Numbered from the stretch's first letter, positions 17,093 to 27,760 are shown. The stretch is DNA of 64,000 bases from Hydrogenophaga sp. (GCF_019635465.1 NZ_JAHBZK010000013.1:62001-126000); one strand, 5' to 3'. The notes: generated from the letters alone by a model not told the origin. A program made the numbers and translations.

Positions 17093-18022
17093 TCAGGCGC
17101 GATCGGCCACACGCTCGCCGAGCAGACCCGACGGACGCAGCGTCAGCACGATGGCCAGCACGATGAAGGCGAAGATGTCGGTGTACTGGCTGCCCAGGAA
17201 CCCGCCAGTGAGCTTGCCCAGGTAGCCCGCGCCGAGCGACTCGATGAGCCCCAGCGCCACACCGCCGACCACGGCGCCGGCCAGGTTGCCGATGCCGCCC
17301 ATGACCGCCGCCACGAAGGCCTTGAGGCCGGGCATGAAGCCCATGGCGTGCTGCACCGTGCCGTAGTTGGACGCCCACATGATGCCGGCGATGGCCGCCA
17401 GCATGGCGCCGATGATGAAGGTGGCCGAAATGACCACGTCGGGACGGATGCCCATGAGTGCGGCCACACGCGGGTTCTCGGCGGTGGCGCGCATGGCGCG
17501 ACCCAGGTCCGTGCGGTTGACCAGCCACATCAGCAGCGCCAGCACGATCACCGTCGTGGCCAGGATGGCGATTTGGGTGATGGACAACACCGCCCCGAAG
17601 AACTCGATCGGCTCGCGCGAGAGCATCGACGGGTAGGACTTGGGGTTGGGCTTCCAGATGATCATCGCCAGCGTCTGCAATAGCAGCGAGACGCCGATGG
17701 CAGTGATGAGCGGGGCCAATCTGGGCGAGTTGCGCAGCGGCCGATAGGCCAGCTTCTCGATGGTGAAGTTGAGCGCGGCGCACACCACCATGGCGATGAC
17801 GGTGGCAATGATGAGGATCATCCAGCCCGCCATGTCCGGCGAAGCTTCGCGCATGCCCGTGATGATGGTCCAGCTGGTGAGCGCACCCACCATGAGGACA
17901 TCGCCGTGGGCGAAGTTGATGAGGCCGATGATGCCGTACACCATCGTGTAGCCCAGGGCGACCAGGGCATACATGCTGCCCAGCACCAGTCCGTTGAGGA
18001 TCTGCTGTAGCAAGACTTCCAT
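17093..18022 (-). CDS. livH: Branched-chain amino acid ABC transporter permease LivH
   Basis: A 309-residue permease that begins with the LivH hallmark MEVLLQQILNGLVLGSMYALVALGYTMVYGIIGLINFAHGDVLMVGA. It has about eight helices and the coupling motif NRTDLGRAMRATAENPRVAALMGI. It is the first gene of livHMGF. No periplasmic binding protein gene (livJ/livK type) is adjacent, so that component must be encoded elsewhere. The 58 bases between the terminator at 18081 and the start hold no promoter I can recognise with confidence. Confidence 0.94.
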   Translation of the reverse strand: MEVLLQQILNGLVLGSMYALVALGYTMVYGIIGLINFAHGDVLMVGALTSWTIITGMREASPDMAGWMILIIATVIAMVVCAALNFTIEKLAYRPLRNSPRLAPLITAIGVSLLLQTLAMIIWKPNPKSYPSMLSREPIEFFGAVLSITQIAILATTVIVLALLMWLVNRTDLGRAMRATAENPRVAALMGIRPDVVISATFIIGAMLAAIAGIMWASNYGTVQHAMGFMPGLKAFVAAVMGGIGNLAGAVVGGVALGLIESLGAGYLGKLTGGFLGSQYTDIFAFIVLAIVLTLRPSGLLGERVADRA

Positions 18023-18080
18023 GAAAGGTTCTCCGTGTTCGTGACCGGCGGGGAGTGTTCACCGCCCCGTTCAACCTAGC

Positions 18081-18125
18081 AAAAAACCCGCCAGATGCGG
18101 CCTGGGTGCAGGCCGGGGGCGGGTT
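18081..18125 (-). terminator. Rho-independent terminator between rarA and livH
   Basis: On the minus strand an AACCCGCC arm (18118-18125) pairs with GGCGGGTT (18085-18092), with an inner GGCCTG-CACC-CAGGCC hairpin, and a run of T residues follows (A residues 18081-18086 on the plus strand). It faces away from rarA and lies 112 bases after its stop. A TACAAT box on the minus strand at about 18136-18141 sits just upstream, so the hairpin could alternatively be a liv leader attenuator. Confidence 0.8.
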
Positions 18126-18237
18126 GGTGGTGGGCGATTGTAGCGAGGGGGAGTATGGGGTCCCATGGGCTGACGCCCCAGAAACTCAAGGGAAAACCCG
18201 GTGCAGAGGCACTCCCATCAGTCGGTCTGCGACCGTA

Positions 18238-19527
18238 TCAGGAATTCTGATGGTTGAGTCGGCGCAGCTCGCGCAAGCGCTCCGCGATGCGGATTTCGAG
18301 ACCGCGCTCGACCGGTCGGTAGAGCTCAGCGGGCGTCATGCCCGTTGGCCAATAGTTTTCGCCCGCTGCCACGCCACCGACCTCGTCGTGTGCGTACCGA
18401 TAGCCCTTGCCATGGTCCAGATCCTTCATGAGCTGGGTCGGCGCGTTGCGCAGATGCAGGGGCACGGGTCGGGAGCCCTCGCGTTTGACCAGGGCGCGCG
18501 CTTCGTTGAAGGCCTTGTAGACGGCGTTGGACTTGGGCGCCATGGCCAGGAACACCACGCACTCGGCCAGCGCCAGTTCACCTTCGGGCGACCCCAGGCG
18601 CTCATAGACCTCGGCCGCGTCGAGCGCCAGCCGCAAGGCGCGGGGATCGGCCAGGCCGATGTCCTCCGCGGCCATGCGGATGAGGCGGCGCGCGAGGTAG
18701 CGCGGGTCTGCGCCGCCATCGAGCATGCGAACAAACCAGTACAAGGCGGCGTCGGGGTCAGAGCCGCGCACCGATTTGTGCAGCGCGCTGATGGTGTCGT
18801 AGAACTGATCGCCGCCCTTGTCGTAGCGGCGCATGCGCTCGCCCAACACACGCAGCAGCCAGGCGTCGTCGATGCGGTCGAGCTTCTCGCGGCCAGCGGC
18901 CACAGCCAGCGTCTCCAGCGTGTTGAGCAGGCGCCGAGCGTCGCCGTCGGCGTAGCCGACCAGTCGCGCGATGGCGGCTTCGTCGATGGCTGGCACCGCC
19001 TGGATGGCCTGCGCCTTGGCCACGATGGCACGAAGGTCGTCGTCGGTGAGCGACTGCAGCACATACACGGCCGCGCGCGACAACAGCGCCGAATTGACCT
19101 CGAACGACGGGTTCTCGGTGGTGGCGCCGATGAAGGTGAACAGGCCGCTCTCGACGTGGGGCAGGAAGGCGTCCTGCTGGCTCTTGTTGAATCGATGCAC
19201 CTCGTCGACGAAGACGATCGTGCGCTGGGCATGCAGGCCATCGCGCGCGGCTTCGGCGCGCTCCACCGCTTCGCGGATGTCCTTGACGCCACCCAACACC
19301 GCGCTGATGGTGATGAACTGCGCGTCGAAGGCATCGGCCATCAGCCGGGCGATGGTGGTCTTGCCAACACCAGGTGGGCCCCAAAGGATGCAACTGTGCG
19401 GCTGACCGGACTCGAAGGCCAGTCGAAGCGCCATGCCCTCACCCAGCAGATGCTGCTGGCCGATGACCTCGCCCAGCGTGCGCGGGCGCAGCCGCTCGGC
19501 CAATGGGACGTGTGTGGCGGTGTTCAA
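18238..19527 (-). CDS. rarA: Replication-associated recombination protein A (MgsA/RarA AAA+ ATPase)
   Basis: A 429-residue AAA+ ATPase of the clamp-loader clade that acts at stalled replication forks. The N-terminus MNTATHVPLAERLRPRTLGEVIGQQHLLG is typical. Walker A is LWGPPGVGKTT (~residue 50), Walker B is IVFVDEVHRFNKSQQDAFLPHVE, sensor 1 is FIGATTENPSFEVNSALLSR, and the C-terminal tetramerisation part includes GSDPDAALYWFVRMLDGGADPRYLARRLIRMAAEDIGLADP and YRYAHD. Start (19527) lies 15 bases after the lolA stop, which suggests an ftsK-lolA-rarA operon. Confidence 0.95.
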   Translation of the reverse strand: MNTATHVPLAERLRPRTLGEVIGQQHLLGEGMALRLAFESGQPHSCILWGPPGVGKTTIARLMADAFDAQFITISAVLGGVKDIREAVERAEAARDGLHAQRTIVFVDEVHRFNKSQQDAFLPHVESGLFTFIGATTENPSFEVNSALLSRAAVYVLQSLTDDDLRAIVAKAQAIQAVPAIDEAAIARLVGYADGDARRLLNTLETLAVAAGREKLDRIDDAWLLRVLGERMRRYDKGGDQFYDTISALHKSVRGSDPDAALYWFVRMLDGGADPRYLARRLIRMAAEDIGLADPRALRLALDAAEVYERLGSPEGELALAECVVFLAMAPKSNAVYKAFNEARALVKREGSRPVPLHLRNAPTQLMKDLDHGKGYRYAHDEVGGVAAGENYWPTGMTPAELYRPVERGLEIRIAERLRELRRLNHQNS

Positions 19528-19542
19528 ACGCGCGCGCGGCCC

Positions 19543-20232
19543 TCAGGGCCGGATCACGTCGGCACCCGCGGGCGGGGTGAAACGAAACTCGTTGCCGGTC
19601 AGCGCCGGGTTGCTCTGCCATTGGGTGAATCGCAGGGCCGACAGTTGCCCGAGGCCATCCTCGATGTCCAGGGCAGCCAGGCGGTTGCCCGAAAAGCCCA
19701 GCCGCACCTTGCGAAGTTGCCCATCTCGCTGGCGCGGCACCGCTTCCACCCACTGGAGGCCATCGCGCTCCGGAGCCGACTTCAGTTCAAAACTCTCGCG
19801 CAAGGCCTTCAGGTCGGCCGACGAAGCGATGATGGCCGCCGGTGTGCTGCCCAGCGCGTCCTGCTGGCGCCGCACCGTGACCTGGTTGAGGTCCACGTCG
19901 TAGAGCCAGAGCTGCTGGCCATCGGCCACGATCACCTGCTCGAAAGGCTTGAGGTAGTCGAAGCGGAAACGGTCGGGGCGCTGAAAGGCGAAGCGGCCCC
20001 GGCTGGTCTTTTGTCGGGCTTTCGTCTCGTCCGCGCGCTTGGGCGAGGTCACCACCTGCGTGAACTCGGCGCTGGCGCTGTTGGATTCGCGCAGAAAGGT
20101 CTCGAGCGCCTGCAAGCCGTCGGCATGGGCCGGTGCCACCACACCCCAGAGCATCACCAGCGAAAGGGCGGTCGATCGCATCCACATCACCATGAGAGCC
20201 CCGCACCCGACGGAAGTTGCAGATTCGCTCAT
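19543..20232 (-). CDS. lolA: Outer-membrane lipoprotein carrier protein LolA
   Basis: Periplasmic chaperone that carries lipoproteins from the inner membrane LolCDE complex to LolB. The body shows the LolA pattern: [69 protein letters not shown], and a C-terminal [12 protein letters not shown]. The ATG at 20230-20232 overlaps the ftsK TGA (ATGA), which argues for it, but it places ~20 residues before the signal peptide core; ATG at 20193 or 20181 ([20 protein letters not shown]) would give a more ordinary signal peptide. I keep the coupled start and flag the choice as open. Confidence 0.92.
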   Translation of the reverse strand: MSESATSVGCGALMVMWMRSTALSLVMLWGVVAPAHADGLQALETFLRESNSASAEFTQVVTSPKRADETKARQKTSRGRFAFQRPDRFRFDYLKPFEQVIVADGQQLWLYDVDLNQVTVRRQQDALGSTPAAIIASSADLKALRESFELKSAPERDGLQWVEAVPRQRDGQLRKVRLGFSGNRLAALDIEDGLGQLSALRFTQWQSNPALTGNEFRFTPPAGADVIRP

Positions 20233-22565
20233 TCGGGCCGTCCACCCACGAGGATGTCGCGCTGACCACTGCTGGTGAGCGCGCTCACCAGGCCCGCGTT
20301 CTCCATGTCTTCCAGCAGGCGCGCGGCGCGGTTGTAGCCAATCTTGAGCTTGCGCTGCACGTAGGAGATGCTGGCCTTGCGGTCCTGCAGCACAATGGCG
20401 ACCGCCTGATCGTAGAGCGGGTCCTTTTCGCCACCGGCATCGCCGCCCTCGCCGAAGATGTCACCGCCCTCCCCGTCACCGGCGCCGCCATCGAGCACGC
20501 CGTCGATGTAGTCGGCCTCGCCTTGCTCCTTGAGGTAGCCCACCACCCGGTGGACCTCATCGTCACTGACGAAGGCGCCGTGCACACGCGTGGGAAAACC
20601 GGTGCCGGACGGCAGGTACAGCATGTCGCCCATGCCCAGCAGGCTTTCCGCCCCCATCTGGTCGAGGATGGTGCGGCTGTCGATTTTGCTGCTGACCTGA
20701 AACGCGATGCGGGTGGGGATGTTGGCCTTGATCAGGCCCGTGATCACGTCGACGCTGGGGCGTTGCGTGGCCAGGATGAGGTGGATGCCGGCCGCGCGGG
20801 CTTTCTGCGCCAGGCGTGCAATCAGTTCTTCGATCTTCTTGCCGACCACCATCATCAGGTCGGCCAGTTCGTCGATCACGACCACGATGTAGGGCAGGCG
20901 ATCCAGCGGCTCGGGCTGCTCGGGCGTCAGCGAGAACGGATTGCCGATGGACTCGCCGCGCGCCTTGGCTTCGTCGATCTTGGTGTTGAAGCCCGCCAGG
21001 TTGCGTACGCCCATCTTGCTCATGAGCTTGTAGCGCTTCTCCATCTCGGCCACGCACCAGTTCAGTCCGTTGGCCGCGTGCTTCATGTCGGTGACGACCG
21101 GTGCCAGCAGATGCGGTATGCCCTCGTACACGCTCATCTCGAGCATCTTCGGGTCGATGAGCAGCAGGCGCACATCCTTGGGGTCGGCCTTGTACAGCAG
21201 CGACAGGATCATCGCGTTGATGCCCACCGACTTGCCCGATCCCGTAGTGCCCGCCACCAGACAATGCGGCATCTTGGCGAGGTCGGCCACCACCGGCAGA
21301 CCACCAATGTCCTTGCCCAGGCCAATGGTCAACAACGACCTGGCGTCGTTGTAGACCTGCGACCCCAGGATCTCCGACAGGCGAATCGTCTGGCGCTTGG
21401 CGTTGGGCAGTTCCAGCGCCATGAGGTTCTTGCCCGGGATGGTCTCGATCACCCGGATGGACACCAGCGACAGCGAACGGGCGAGGTCGCGACTGAGGTT
21501 GACGATCTGCGAACCTTTGACGCCCGTGGCCGGCTCGATCTCGTAGCGGGTAATCACAGGACCGGGCGCGGCGGCCACGACGCGCACATCCACGCCAAAG
21601 TCCTTGAGCTTCTTTTCGATCAGGCGGCTGGTCATCTCCAGCGTCTGCGCATCGACCGTGGTCTGCTGACCCGGCGCAGCGTCAAGCAGATCGACCTGGG
21701 GCAGCTTGCTGTCGGGCAACTCGGTGAACAGCGGCTTCTGGCGTTCCTTGGCCACACGCTCGCTCTTGGGCACCTCGACCATCGTCGGCTCGATGACCAC
21801 CGGCACCGGGTGGTGTTCTTCGATCTCGACCCGCTCGGTGTGAACCACCTCTTCGCGCTCGCGCGCGGCCTGTCGCCCGATGCGTTCGTCTTCCAGTTCC
21901 TCGCGCTTTTCCCGACGGGATTCGAACCAGCCATAGACGGTCTGTCCCATCACCTCGGCCCAGTGCCCCCAGGAAAAGCGAAACACCAGCGGCAAACAGG
22001 CCAGCAACAGCGCCAGCAGCGCCAGCGCCGACCCCGTGAAACCCAACCACCGTTGTGCCAGCGGCCCCAGCGCATGGCCGAGCACCCCACCCGCATGCCC
22101 CGGCAACAAGGACTCCAGCCTGTAGAGGCGGCTCCACTCCAGCGCTGCACTGACCGACAACAACGCCACCAGACCAAGCCAGAACACCGCCCTGCGACCC
22201 ATGGGGCGTTGCCACCAACGCGCACCCTCGGGCGTGGCTGCGGTGCCTCTCAGCCAGCGTGCCAGCGCTGACAGCCACACACGCACACCCGCAGCGAAGG
22301 CCCACCAGACCGTGAATCCGAACAGATAGTAGCTTGCGTCGGCCACCAGCGCACCCAGCCGACCGGCCCAATTGCCCACCTCGGCCCGGGATCCGGTGGT
22401 GCTCCACGCCGGGTCCGCCAGGGAATGGCTGAGCAAAGCCAGCAACCAGAAGGCGAGCGCCGCGGCGCCCAGCACCAGCCCGATTTCCTGCGCAAAGCGC
22501 GCGATGCCACTGACCGCAGGCGCGTCGCGGCGATCGGCGTTGAGGGTGTTCAATGAATACGTCAT
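20229..22565 (-). CDS. ftsK: DNA translocase FtsK
   Basis: A 778-residue septal DNA pump. N-terminal ~200 residues contain four membrane helices ([20 protein letters not shown] onward, but no long Pro/Gln linker, so the linker is short as in many beta- and alphaproteobacteria). The alpha/beta motor holds Walker [20 protein letters not shown] and Walker [15 protein letters not shown] with the FtsK segment [26 protein letters not shown]. The C-terminal gamma winged helix, which reads KOPS, is [47 protein letters not shown]. Followed by lolA with a 4-base overlap. Confidence 0.97.
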   Translation of the reverse strand: MTYSLNTLNADRRDAPAVSGIARFAQEIGLVLGAAALAFWLLALLSHSLADPAWSTTGSRAEVGNWAGRLGALVADASYYLFGFTVWWAFAAGVRVWLSALARWLRGTAATPEGARWWQRPMGRRAVFWLGLVALLSVSAALEWSRLYRLESLLPGHAGGVLGHALGPLAQRWLGFTGSALALLALLLACLPLVFRFSWGHWAEVMGQTVYGWFESRREKREELEDERIGRQAAREREEVVHTERVEIEEHHPVPVVIEPTMVEVPKSERVAKERQKPLFTELPDSKLPQVDLLDAAPGQQTTVDAQTLEMTSRLIEKKLKDFGVDVRVVAAAPGPVITRYEIEPATGVKGSQIVNLSRDLARSLSLVSIRVIETIPGKNLMALELPNAKRQTIRLSEILGSQVYNDARSLLTIGLGKDIGGLPVVADLAKMPHCLVAGTTGSGKSVGINAMILSLLYKADPKDVRLLLIDPKMLEMSVYEGIPHLLAPVVTDMKHAANGLNWCVAEMEKRYKLMSKMGVRNLAGFNTKIDEAKARGESIGNPFSLTPEQPEPLDRLPYIVVVIDELADLMMVVGKKIEELIARLAQKARAAGIHLILATQRPSVDVITGLIKANIPTRIAFQVSSKIDSRTILDQMGAESLLGMGDMLYLPSGTGFPTRVHGAFVSDDEVHRVVGYLKEQGEADYIDGVLDGGAGDGEGGDIFGEGGDAGGEKDPLYDQAVAIVLQDRKASISYVQRKLKIGYNRAARLLEDMENAGLVSALTSSGQRDILVGGRPE

Positions 22566-22617
22566 GACCAGCGGTTAGCAAGCGCAAGCTTACCGCAGCC
22601 GCCGGCGCAAACCGCCC

Positions 22618-23292
22618 TCACCCCAGGGTGTTGAGGCGCTCCTTGATGATCGTGGCGCCGTCTTCGCTGACCTCGATGAAGCCCCGGTCCTCAAGGTCTT
22701 TCATGACCCGGCTCACCATCTCGCGCGAAGCCCCGATCATCTTGGCCACGTCCTGGCGCGACACGCGTTCGCGAATCATGAGTTGGCCATCGCGCCCTGG
22801 CTGGGCCTGCTCGAGCAGCGCGCGGGCCACACGCCCATAGACGTCCAGCAAGGCCAGCGATTCGATCTTGCGATCGGCCTGGCGCAAGCGCTGCACCAGA
22901 CCACGCATCACCGCGTAGGCCATTGAGGAGTTTTCAGGCAGGCAGCGGGCAAATTCGTTGCGCCCCAGGATGAGCACGTCGGTCTGGACTTCGGCACGCA
23001 CCGTGGCCGAGTGTGGCTGGTTGTCAATCAGGCTCATCTCACCCACGTAGTCGCCGGGGTTCATGGTGGCCAGGATGACCTCGCGGCCCCGGCTGTCGGT
23101 GGTGACCACCCGTGCGCGCCCCGTCAATACGATGGCCAGGCAGTTGGACTTCTTGCCCTGCTCGACGATGCATTCGCCGCGCTTGTAGCGCCGCTTGACC
23201 ACCGCGTCTGCCACCGATTCGGCCTGCGCCTGCGTGAGTGTGGAAAACAACGGTACGCGGCGAATCAGGTCGAGATTGGACAGGATGGACAT
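22618..23292 (-). CDS. Crp/Fnr family transcriptional regulator
   Basis: A 224-residue regulator: N-terminal cyclic-nucleotide-binding beta roll (PLFSTLTQAQAESVADAV, then GKKSNCLAIVLTGRARVV, MNPGDYVGEMSLIDNQPHSATVRAEVQTDVLILGR), a dimer helix and a C-terminal winged helix-turn-helix (VSRQDVAKMIGASREMVSRVMKDLEDRGFIEV). There is no N-terminal cysteine cluster, so an oxygen-sensing iron-sulfur centre of the FNR kind is unlikely. The SREMVSR recognition helix is Crp-like. It diverges from trxB and precedes ftsK. Ligand and regulon are not visible. Confidence 0.9.
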   Translation of the reverse strand: MSILSNLDLIRRVPLFSTLTQAQAESVADAVVKRRYKRGECIVEQGKKSNCLAIVLTGRARVVTTDSRGREVILATMNPGDYVGEMSLIDNQPHSATVRAEVQTDVLILGRNEFARCLPENSSMAYAVMRGLVQRLRQADRKIESLALLDVYGRVARALLEQAQPGRDGQLMIRERVSRQDVAKMIGASREMVSRVMKDLEDRGFIEVSEDGATIIKERLNTLG

Positions 23293-23375
23293 GCGTGTAT
23301 TCCAAGACGTTCGCGGCGAAGCGGGCCCGCGTCCCTACAATTCCGGCCAAACCCATCGACGCACTGCATGCGCCG

Positions 23376-24402
<1,027 letters not shown>

Positions 24403-24426
24403 TTTCCCAGACTTCGCGGTTATGGC

Positions 24427-24432
24427 TATAAT
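24427..24432 (+). promoter_or_regulatory. -10 box of the rpmB-rpmG promoter
   Basis: A consensus TATAAT (24427-24432) followed by CGCG stands 25 bases after the trxB stop. No good -35 is seen at 17 bases; the extended upstream part is GC-rich. The predicted message begins near 24439 and has an unusually long leader of about 147 bases before rpmB, in which I see no ORF with a ribosome site. Confidence 0.6.
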
Positions 24433-24585
24433 CGCGGGCTTTGCTGAATGCCGGGCCTTCGCCTGGCAAACCGCGATCCCCGGGTTACCGCCACCCTTAA
24501 CTGGCGAGGTGAGGCTGAACGCCAGTCGCGGAAATCCTTCTGCGACCCGCTGCGAACAGCCGAGTGAATGGATCGGAGTGTCCTC

Positions 24586-24819
24586 ATGGCACGCGTCTGC
24601 GACGTCACGGGCAAGAAGCCCCAGGTCGGGAACAACGTTTCCCACGCCAACAACAAAACCAAGCGCCGGTTCTTGCCGAACCTGCAATACCGCCGTTTCT
24701 GGGTCGAGAGCGAGAACCGCTGGGTTCGTTTGCGCGTCTCGGGCGCTGCCCTGCGCCTGATCGACAAGAAAGGCATCGACGTCGTTCTGGCCGACATGCG
24801 CGCCAACGGCCAGGCTTAA
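24586..24819 (+). CDS. rpmB: 50S ribosomal protein L28
   Basis: A 77-residue ribosomal protein with the L28 signature [29 protein letters not shown] at the N-terminus and [21 protein letters not shown] near the end. The start at 24586 is fixed by the family N-terminus (MARVC); the preceding in-frame GAT-rich extension is leader sequence. It lies 11 bases before rpmG, the usual pair. Confidence 0.97.
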   Translation: MARVCDVTGKKPQVGNNVSHANNKTKRRFLPNLQYRRFWVESENRWVRLRVSGAALRLIDKKGIDVVLADMRANGQA

Positions 24820-24830
24820 GGAGAACCACC

Positions 24831-25001
24831 ATGGCAACCAAAGGCGGCCGCGAAAAAATCAAGCTGGAGTCCACAGCGGGCACCGGCCATTTCTACACCA
24901 CCAACAAGAACAAGAAGACCACGCCCGACAAGCTGCTCTTCAAGAAGTTCGACCCCGTCGCCCGCAAGCACGTGGATTACAAGGAAGTGAAGCTCAAGTA
25001 A
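24831..25001 (+). CDS. rpmG: 50S ribosomal protein L33
   Basis: A 56-residue protein beginning [24 protein letters not shown] and ending in the L33 tail [19 protein letters not shown] good AAGGAGA ribosome site ends 9 bases before the ATG. The N-terminal region lacks the paired CxxC zinc motifs of the C+ form, so this is the zinc-free C- type. A terminator follows 17 bases after the stop. Confidence 0.97.
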   Translation: MATKGGREKIKLESTAGTGHFYTTNKNKKTTPDKLLFKKFDPVARKHVDYKEVKLK

Positions 25002-25018
25002 GAGCAACACTTGCCCGA

Positions 25019-25050
25019 CAAAAAAGCCCGCTGCCGCGGGCTTTTTTTTT
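25019..25050. terminator. Strong bidirectional terminator after rpmG and the desaturase
   Basis: AAAAAAGCCCGC, a short TGCC loop region, GCGGGC and nine T residues form an A-tract/stem/T-tract terminator. It serves rpmBG on the plus strand and, because of the A-tract, also the convergent desaturase gene ending at 25097. Confidence 0.92.
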
Positions 25051-25096
25051 GGGCTGCTGCCCCGTAGGGCAACAGCGTTTCATTGACCTGGCGTTC

Positions 25097-26323
25097 TCAG
25101 GCGTGTGCCGAGCGCAAGCGAACCGAGAAGTCGCGCAACGCCGCAATGCCGCTCTCTTCGGCGCGACGGCACCAAGCCTGCAGATCGGCGGCCAGTTGCT
25201 CACGCGTGGCATTGGTGCTCGACCAGAGCGCCCGCAACTCTTCGCGCATGGTGACCATCTTGTCGAGCACCGGGTGCTCGGCACGGGCCTGGGCCAGTTG
25301 CGGCTTGACCGCCGTAGGCACCTTGTCGTCGTCGCGGTGCAACCAGCGCTTGGCCGCCTTGAGCACCGAGGCGTCGGCCTGACGGGCCTTGAGCGTGGCA
25401 ATTTCGTTTTTGCAGGCTTCGCGCAGCTCGCGCGCGTAGCCTGCCATCACCTCGTAACGGTTGGCGATGATGGCTTCAAGCGTCTTCTCGTCGGCCACCG
25501 GTCGCACATCGCCGAAGGCCATCTTTGGCGGAACCTTCTTCACCGTGGCCAGGCCCAGCGCCGACAGACCACGGATGTACATCCAGCCGATGTCGAACTC
25601 GTAAGGCTTGACCGACAGCTTGGCCGACGTCGGGTAGGTGTGGTGGTTGTTGTGCAGTTCTTCGCCACCAATGATGATGCCCCAGGGCGACACGTTGGTG
25701 CTGCCGTCGGTGGCCTCGAAGTTGCGGTAACCCCACCAGTGGCCAATGCCGTTGATGATGCCGGCCGCAGTGATGGGGATCCATGCCATCTGGATCGCCC
25801 AGACGGTCAGACCGAGCGCGCCGAACAGCGCCACGTCCAGGATGAGCATGAGGCTCACACCCAGCGCCGAATGGCGGGTGTACACGTTGCGCTCGATCCA
25901 GTCGTTGGGCGTGTTGTGGCCGAAACGCTCCATGGTCTCGGCGTTCTTGGCCTCGGCTCGGTAGAGCTCGGCGCCTTCCCAGAACACCTTCTTGATGCCG
26001 AAGATGTGCGGGCTGTGGGGATCGCCCTCGTGCTCGCACTTGGCGTGGTGTTTGCGGTGGATGGCCGTCCACTCCTTGGTGACCATGCCGGTCGTCATCC
26101 AGAGCCAGAAACGGAAGAAATGCGACGCGATCGGGTGCAGGTCCAGGGACCGGTGCGCCGAATGGCGGTGCAGGTAGATCGTGACGCTGGCGATGGTGAC
26201 GTGCGTGAGCAGCAATGCCACCAGCATCGTCTGCCACCAAGCCAGGCCCATCAGGCCGTTGGAGAGAAAGTCCACAAGGCCGCCCCAGAGGGTCGACAGG
26301 AAACCGGTATCGGAAGAATTCAT
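25097..26323 (-). CDS. Acyl-CoA/acyl-lipid delta-9 desaturase (membrane di-iron)
   Basis: A 408-residue membrane enzyme that would place a cis double bond in a fatty acyl chain. The three histidine boxes are present: HRHSAH (~residue 52), HRKHH (~89) and HNNHH (~226, in GGEELHNNHHTYPTSAK). About four membrane helices lie between them. Residues beyond ~290 form a helical, charged C-terminal tail (ELREACKNEIATLKARQ...), longer than in the minimal enzymes. The gene starts behind a TACAAT box and a 5' hairpin (see separate entries). Acyl substrate and electron donor are not visible here. Confidence 0.9.
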   Translation of the reverse strand: MNSSDTGFLSTLWGGLVDFLSNGLMGLAWWQTMLVALLLTHVTIASVTIYLHRHSAHRSLDLHPIASHFFRFWLWMTTGMVTKEWTAIHRKHHAKCEHEGDPHSPHIFGIKKVFWEGAELYRAEAKNAETMERFGHNTPNDWIERNVYTRHSALGVSLMLILDVALFGALGLTVWAIQMAWIPITAAGIINGIGHWWGYRNFEATDGSTNVSPWGIIIGGEELHNNHHTYPTSAKLSVKPYEFDIGWMYIRGLSALGLATVKKVPPKMAFGDVRPVADEKTLEAIIANRYEVMAGYARELREACKNEIATLKARQADASVLKAAKRWLHRDDDKVPTAVKPQLAQARAEHPVLDKMVTMREELRALWSSTNATREQLAADLQAWCRRAEESGIAALRDFSVRLRSAHA

Positions 26324-26368
26324 CTAGGTCCCAAGAGGACTGCCCATGAATGAGAAGGACACAAAGAC

Positions 26369-26408
26369 CCCCGTCCCGGGCAGATGGACGGGGCAAGCCG
26401 CGATTGTA
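26369..26408 (-). promoter_or_regulatory. Candidate desaturase promoter and 5' leader hairpin
   Basis: On the minus strand a TACAAT box (26403-26408) is followed within ~10 bases by an 8-bp hairpin, CCCCGTCC (26369-26376) with GGACGGGG (26386-26393) and a 9-base loop, then TCTTTGTG. The hairpin would sit at the 5' end of the desaturase message, about 45 bases ahead of its ATG; the same hairpin could act as a weak terminator for the upstream methyltransferase gene. Confidence 0.35.
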
Positions 26409-26491
26409 GGTGGGGGGGGCCTCTCACACCAAGCGCATTGGCCGCCCGAAAGCCTCGAACAGATGGTCAAGTGCGGGCCAATTGACCTCGA

Positions 26492-27760
26492 TCAAGCGGC
26501 TTTCCGCCAGACGGCGGCAAAGAAGCCGTCGGTGTGATGGCGATGGGGCCACAAGCGAAGGAAGCGCCCACCTTCGCCAGACGTCAGCGTTGCGGCCTCC
26601 GGGACCCGCAAACCGGCCAGCAGGTCACCCACAGGCTCGGCCACGAAGCCCGGGTGGTCTGCGCCAAAGGCCTCGGCCACGGCTTCGTTCTCCTCACGCA
26701 GCAAGCTACAAGTGGCATAGACCAGGCGCCCGCCCGGCTTGAGCAGACGCGCCGCGCTCGCCAGGATGGCACGCTGCGTGTCCGTTTGGGCCGCCACCGT
26801 CTCGGGCGTGTGGCGCCATTTGAGGTCGGGGCTCCGGCGCAAGGTACCGAGCCCGGAGCACGGCGCGTCCACCAGAACCCGGTCGATCTTGCCGGCCAGG
26901 CGCTTGATGCGCTCGTCGCGTTCGTGCGCAATGGCCACCGGGTGCACATTGGACAAGCCACTGCGCGCCAGGCGCGGCTTGAGCCCGTCCAGCCGGTGTG
27001 CGGACGTGTCGAACGCGTAGAGCCGCCCGCTGTTGCGCATGGCGGCGCCGATGGCGAGCGTCTTGCCGCCAGCGCCGGCGCAGAAATCCACCACCATCTC
27101 GCCTCGGCGGGCGTCCAGCAGCAGGGCCAGCAGCTGCGAGCCTTCGTCCTGCACCTCCACTTCGCCCTGCGCGTAGGGCGCCACCTTGGTCAACATCGGT
27201 TTGCCTTCCAGGCGGATGCCCAGCGGCGAATAAGGCGTCGGCTCGGCGGTCAATGCCGCCGCACGCAAGGCCTGCAGCGCGGCGTCCCGCTTGGTCTTGA
27301 GCAGGTTGACGCGCAGGTCCAACGGCGCGGGCTGCAGCAGGCTGGCTGCCAGATCGTCGAACGCATCGCCCACCTGCGCGCGCAAGGCATCGGCCAGCCA
27401 TTCGGGCAGGTTGTGCCGATGCGGGGCGAGCCATTGGTCGTCCCGAACCGCGGCGCAGGCGTCCAGCCAGTTCTTCTCGGGCTCGCTGAGCGCGCTCTTG
27501 AGAAAGTCGCGGTCACCCGGGAATGACAGGATGGCCAGGCGTCGCCATTTGGAGCCGCTGCCGGAGCGGGCCAGCCACTCCAAGCGCAGCCGCTCGCGCA
27601 GTGTGGCGTAGACCGAGGCCGACAAGGTGGCGCGCTCGCGCGGACCCAGGGACTTGTTGTCGCGGAAGTGGCGGGCCACCACCGCGTCGGCGGGGTGCTG
27701 GAAGCGAAAGACCGCTTCGATCAGGTTGGCGCTCTCGTCGAGCAGGGCTTTGGGGTGCAT
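26492..27760 (-). CDS. RsmB/NOP family RNA (cytosine-C5) methyltransferase
   Basis: A 422-residue SAM-dependent enzyme. The N-terminal ~150 residues are an all-helical region with RRPRERATLSASVYATLRER-like NusB/RsmB character. The catalytic part has the SAM motif VVDFCAGAGGKTLAIGAAM (~residue 240), the aspartate-cysteine pair of motif IV VLVDAPCSGLGTLRRSPD and motif VI LVYATCSLLREENE with the second, nucleophilic cysteine. It probably modifies 16S rRNA like RsmB, but some paralogues have other targets. Start 27760 (MHPKALL) is preferred; there is no ribosome site, and a GACAAT -10 is only 10 bases upstream (see findings). Confidence 0.88.
   Translation of the reverse strand: MHPKALLDESANLIEAVFRFQHPADAVVARHFRDNKSLGPRERATLSASVYATLRERLRLEWLARSGSGSKWRRLAILSFPGDRDFLKSALSEPEKNWLDACAAVRDDQWLAPHRHNLPEWLADALRAQVGDAFDDLAASLLQPAPLDLRVNLLKTKRDAALQALRAAALTAEPTPYSPLGIRLEGKPMLTKVAPYAQGEVEVQDEGSQLLALLLDARRGEMVVDFCAGAGGKTLAIGAAMRNSGRLYAFDTSAHRLDGLKPRLARSGLSNVHPVAIAHERDERIKRLAGKIDRVLVDAPCSGLGTLRRSPDLKWRHTPETVAAQTDTQRAILASAARLLKPGGRLVYATCSLLREENEAVAEAFGADHPGFVAEPVGDLLAGLRVPEAATLTSGEGGRFLRLWPHRHHTDGFFAAVWRKAA

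Noticed and set aside
18055-22271. Two long plus-strand frames over rarA, lolA and ftsK
   Set aside because: Shadow frames; the three sense genes are canonical.
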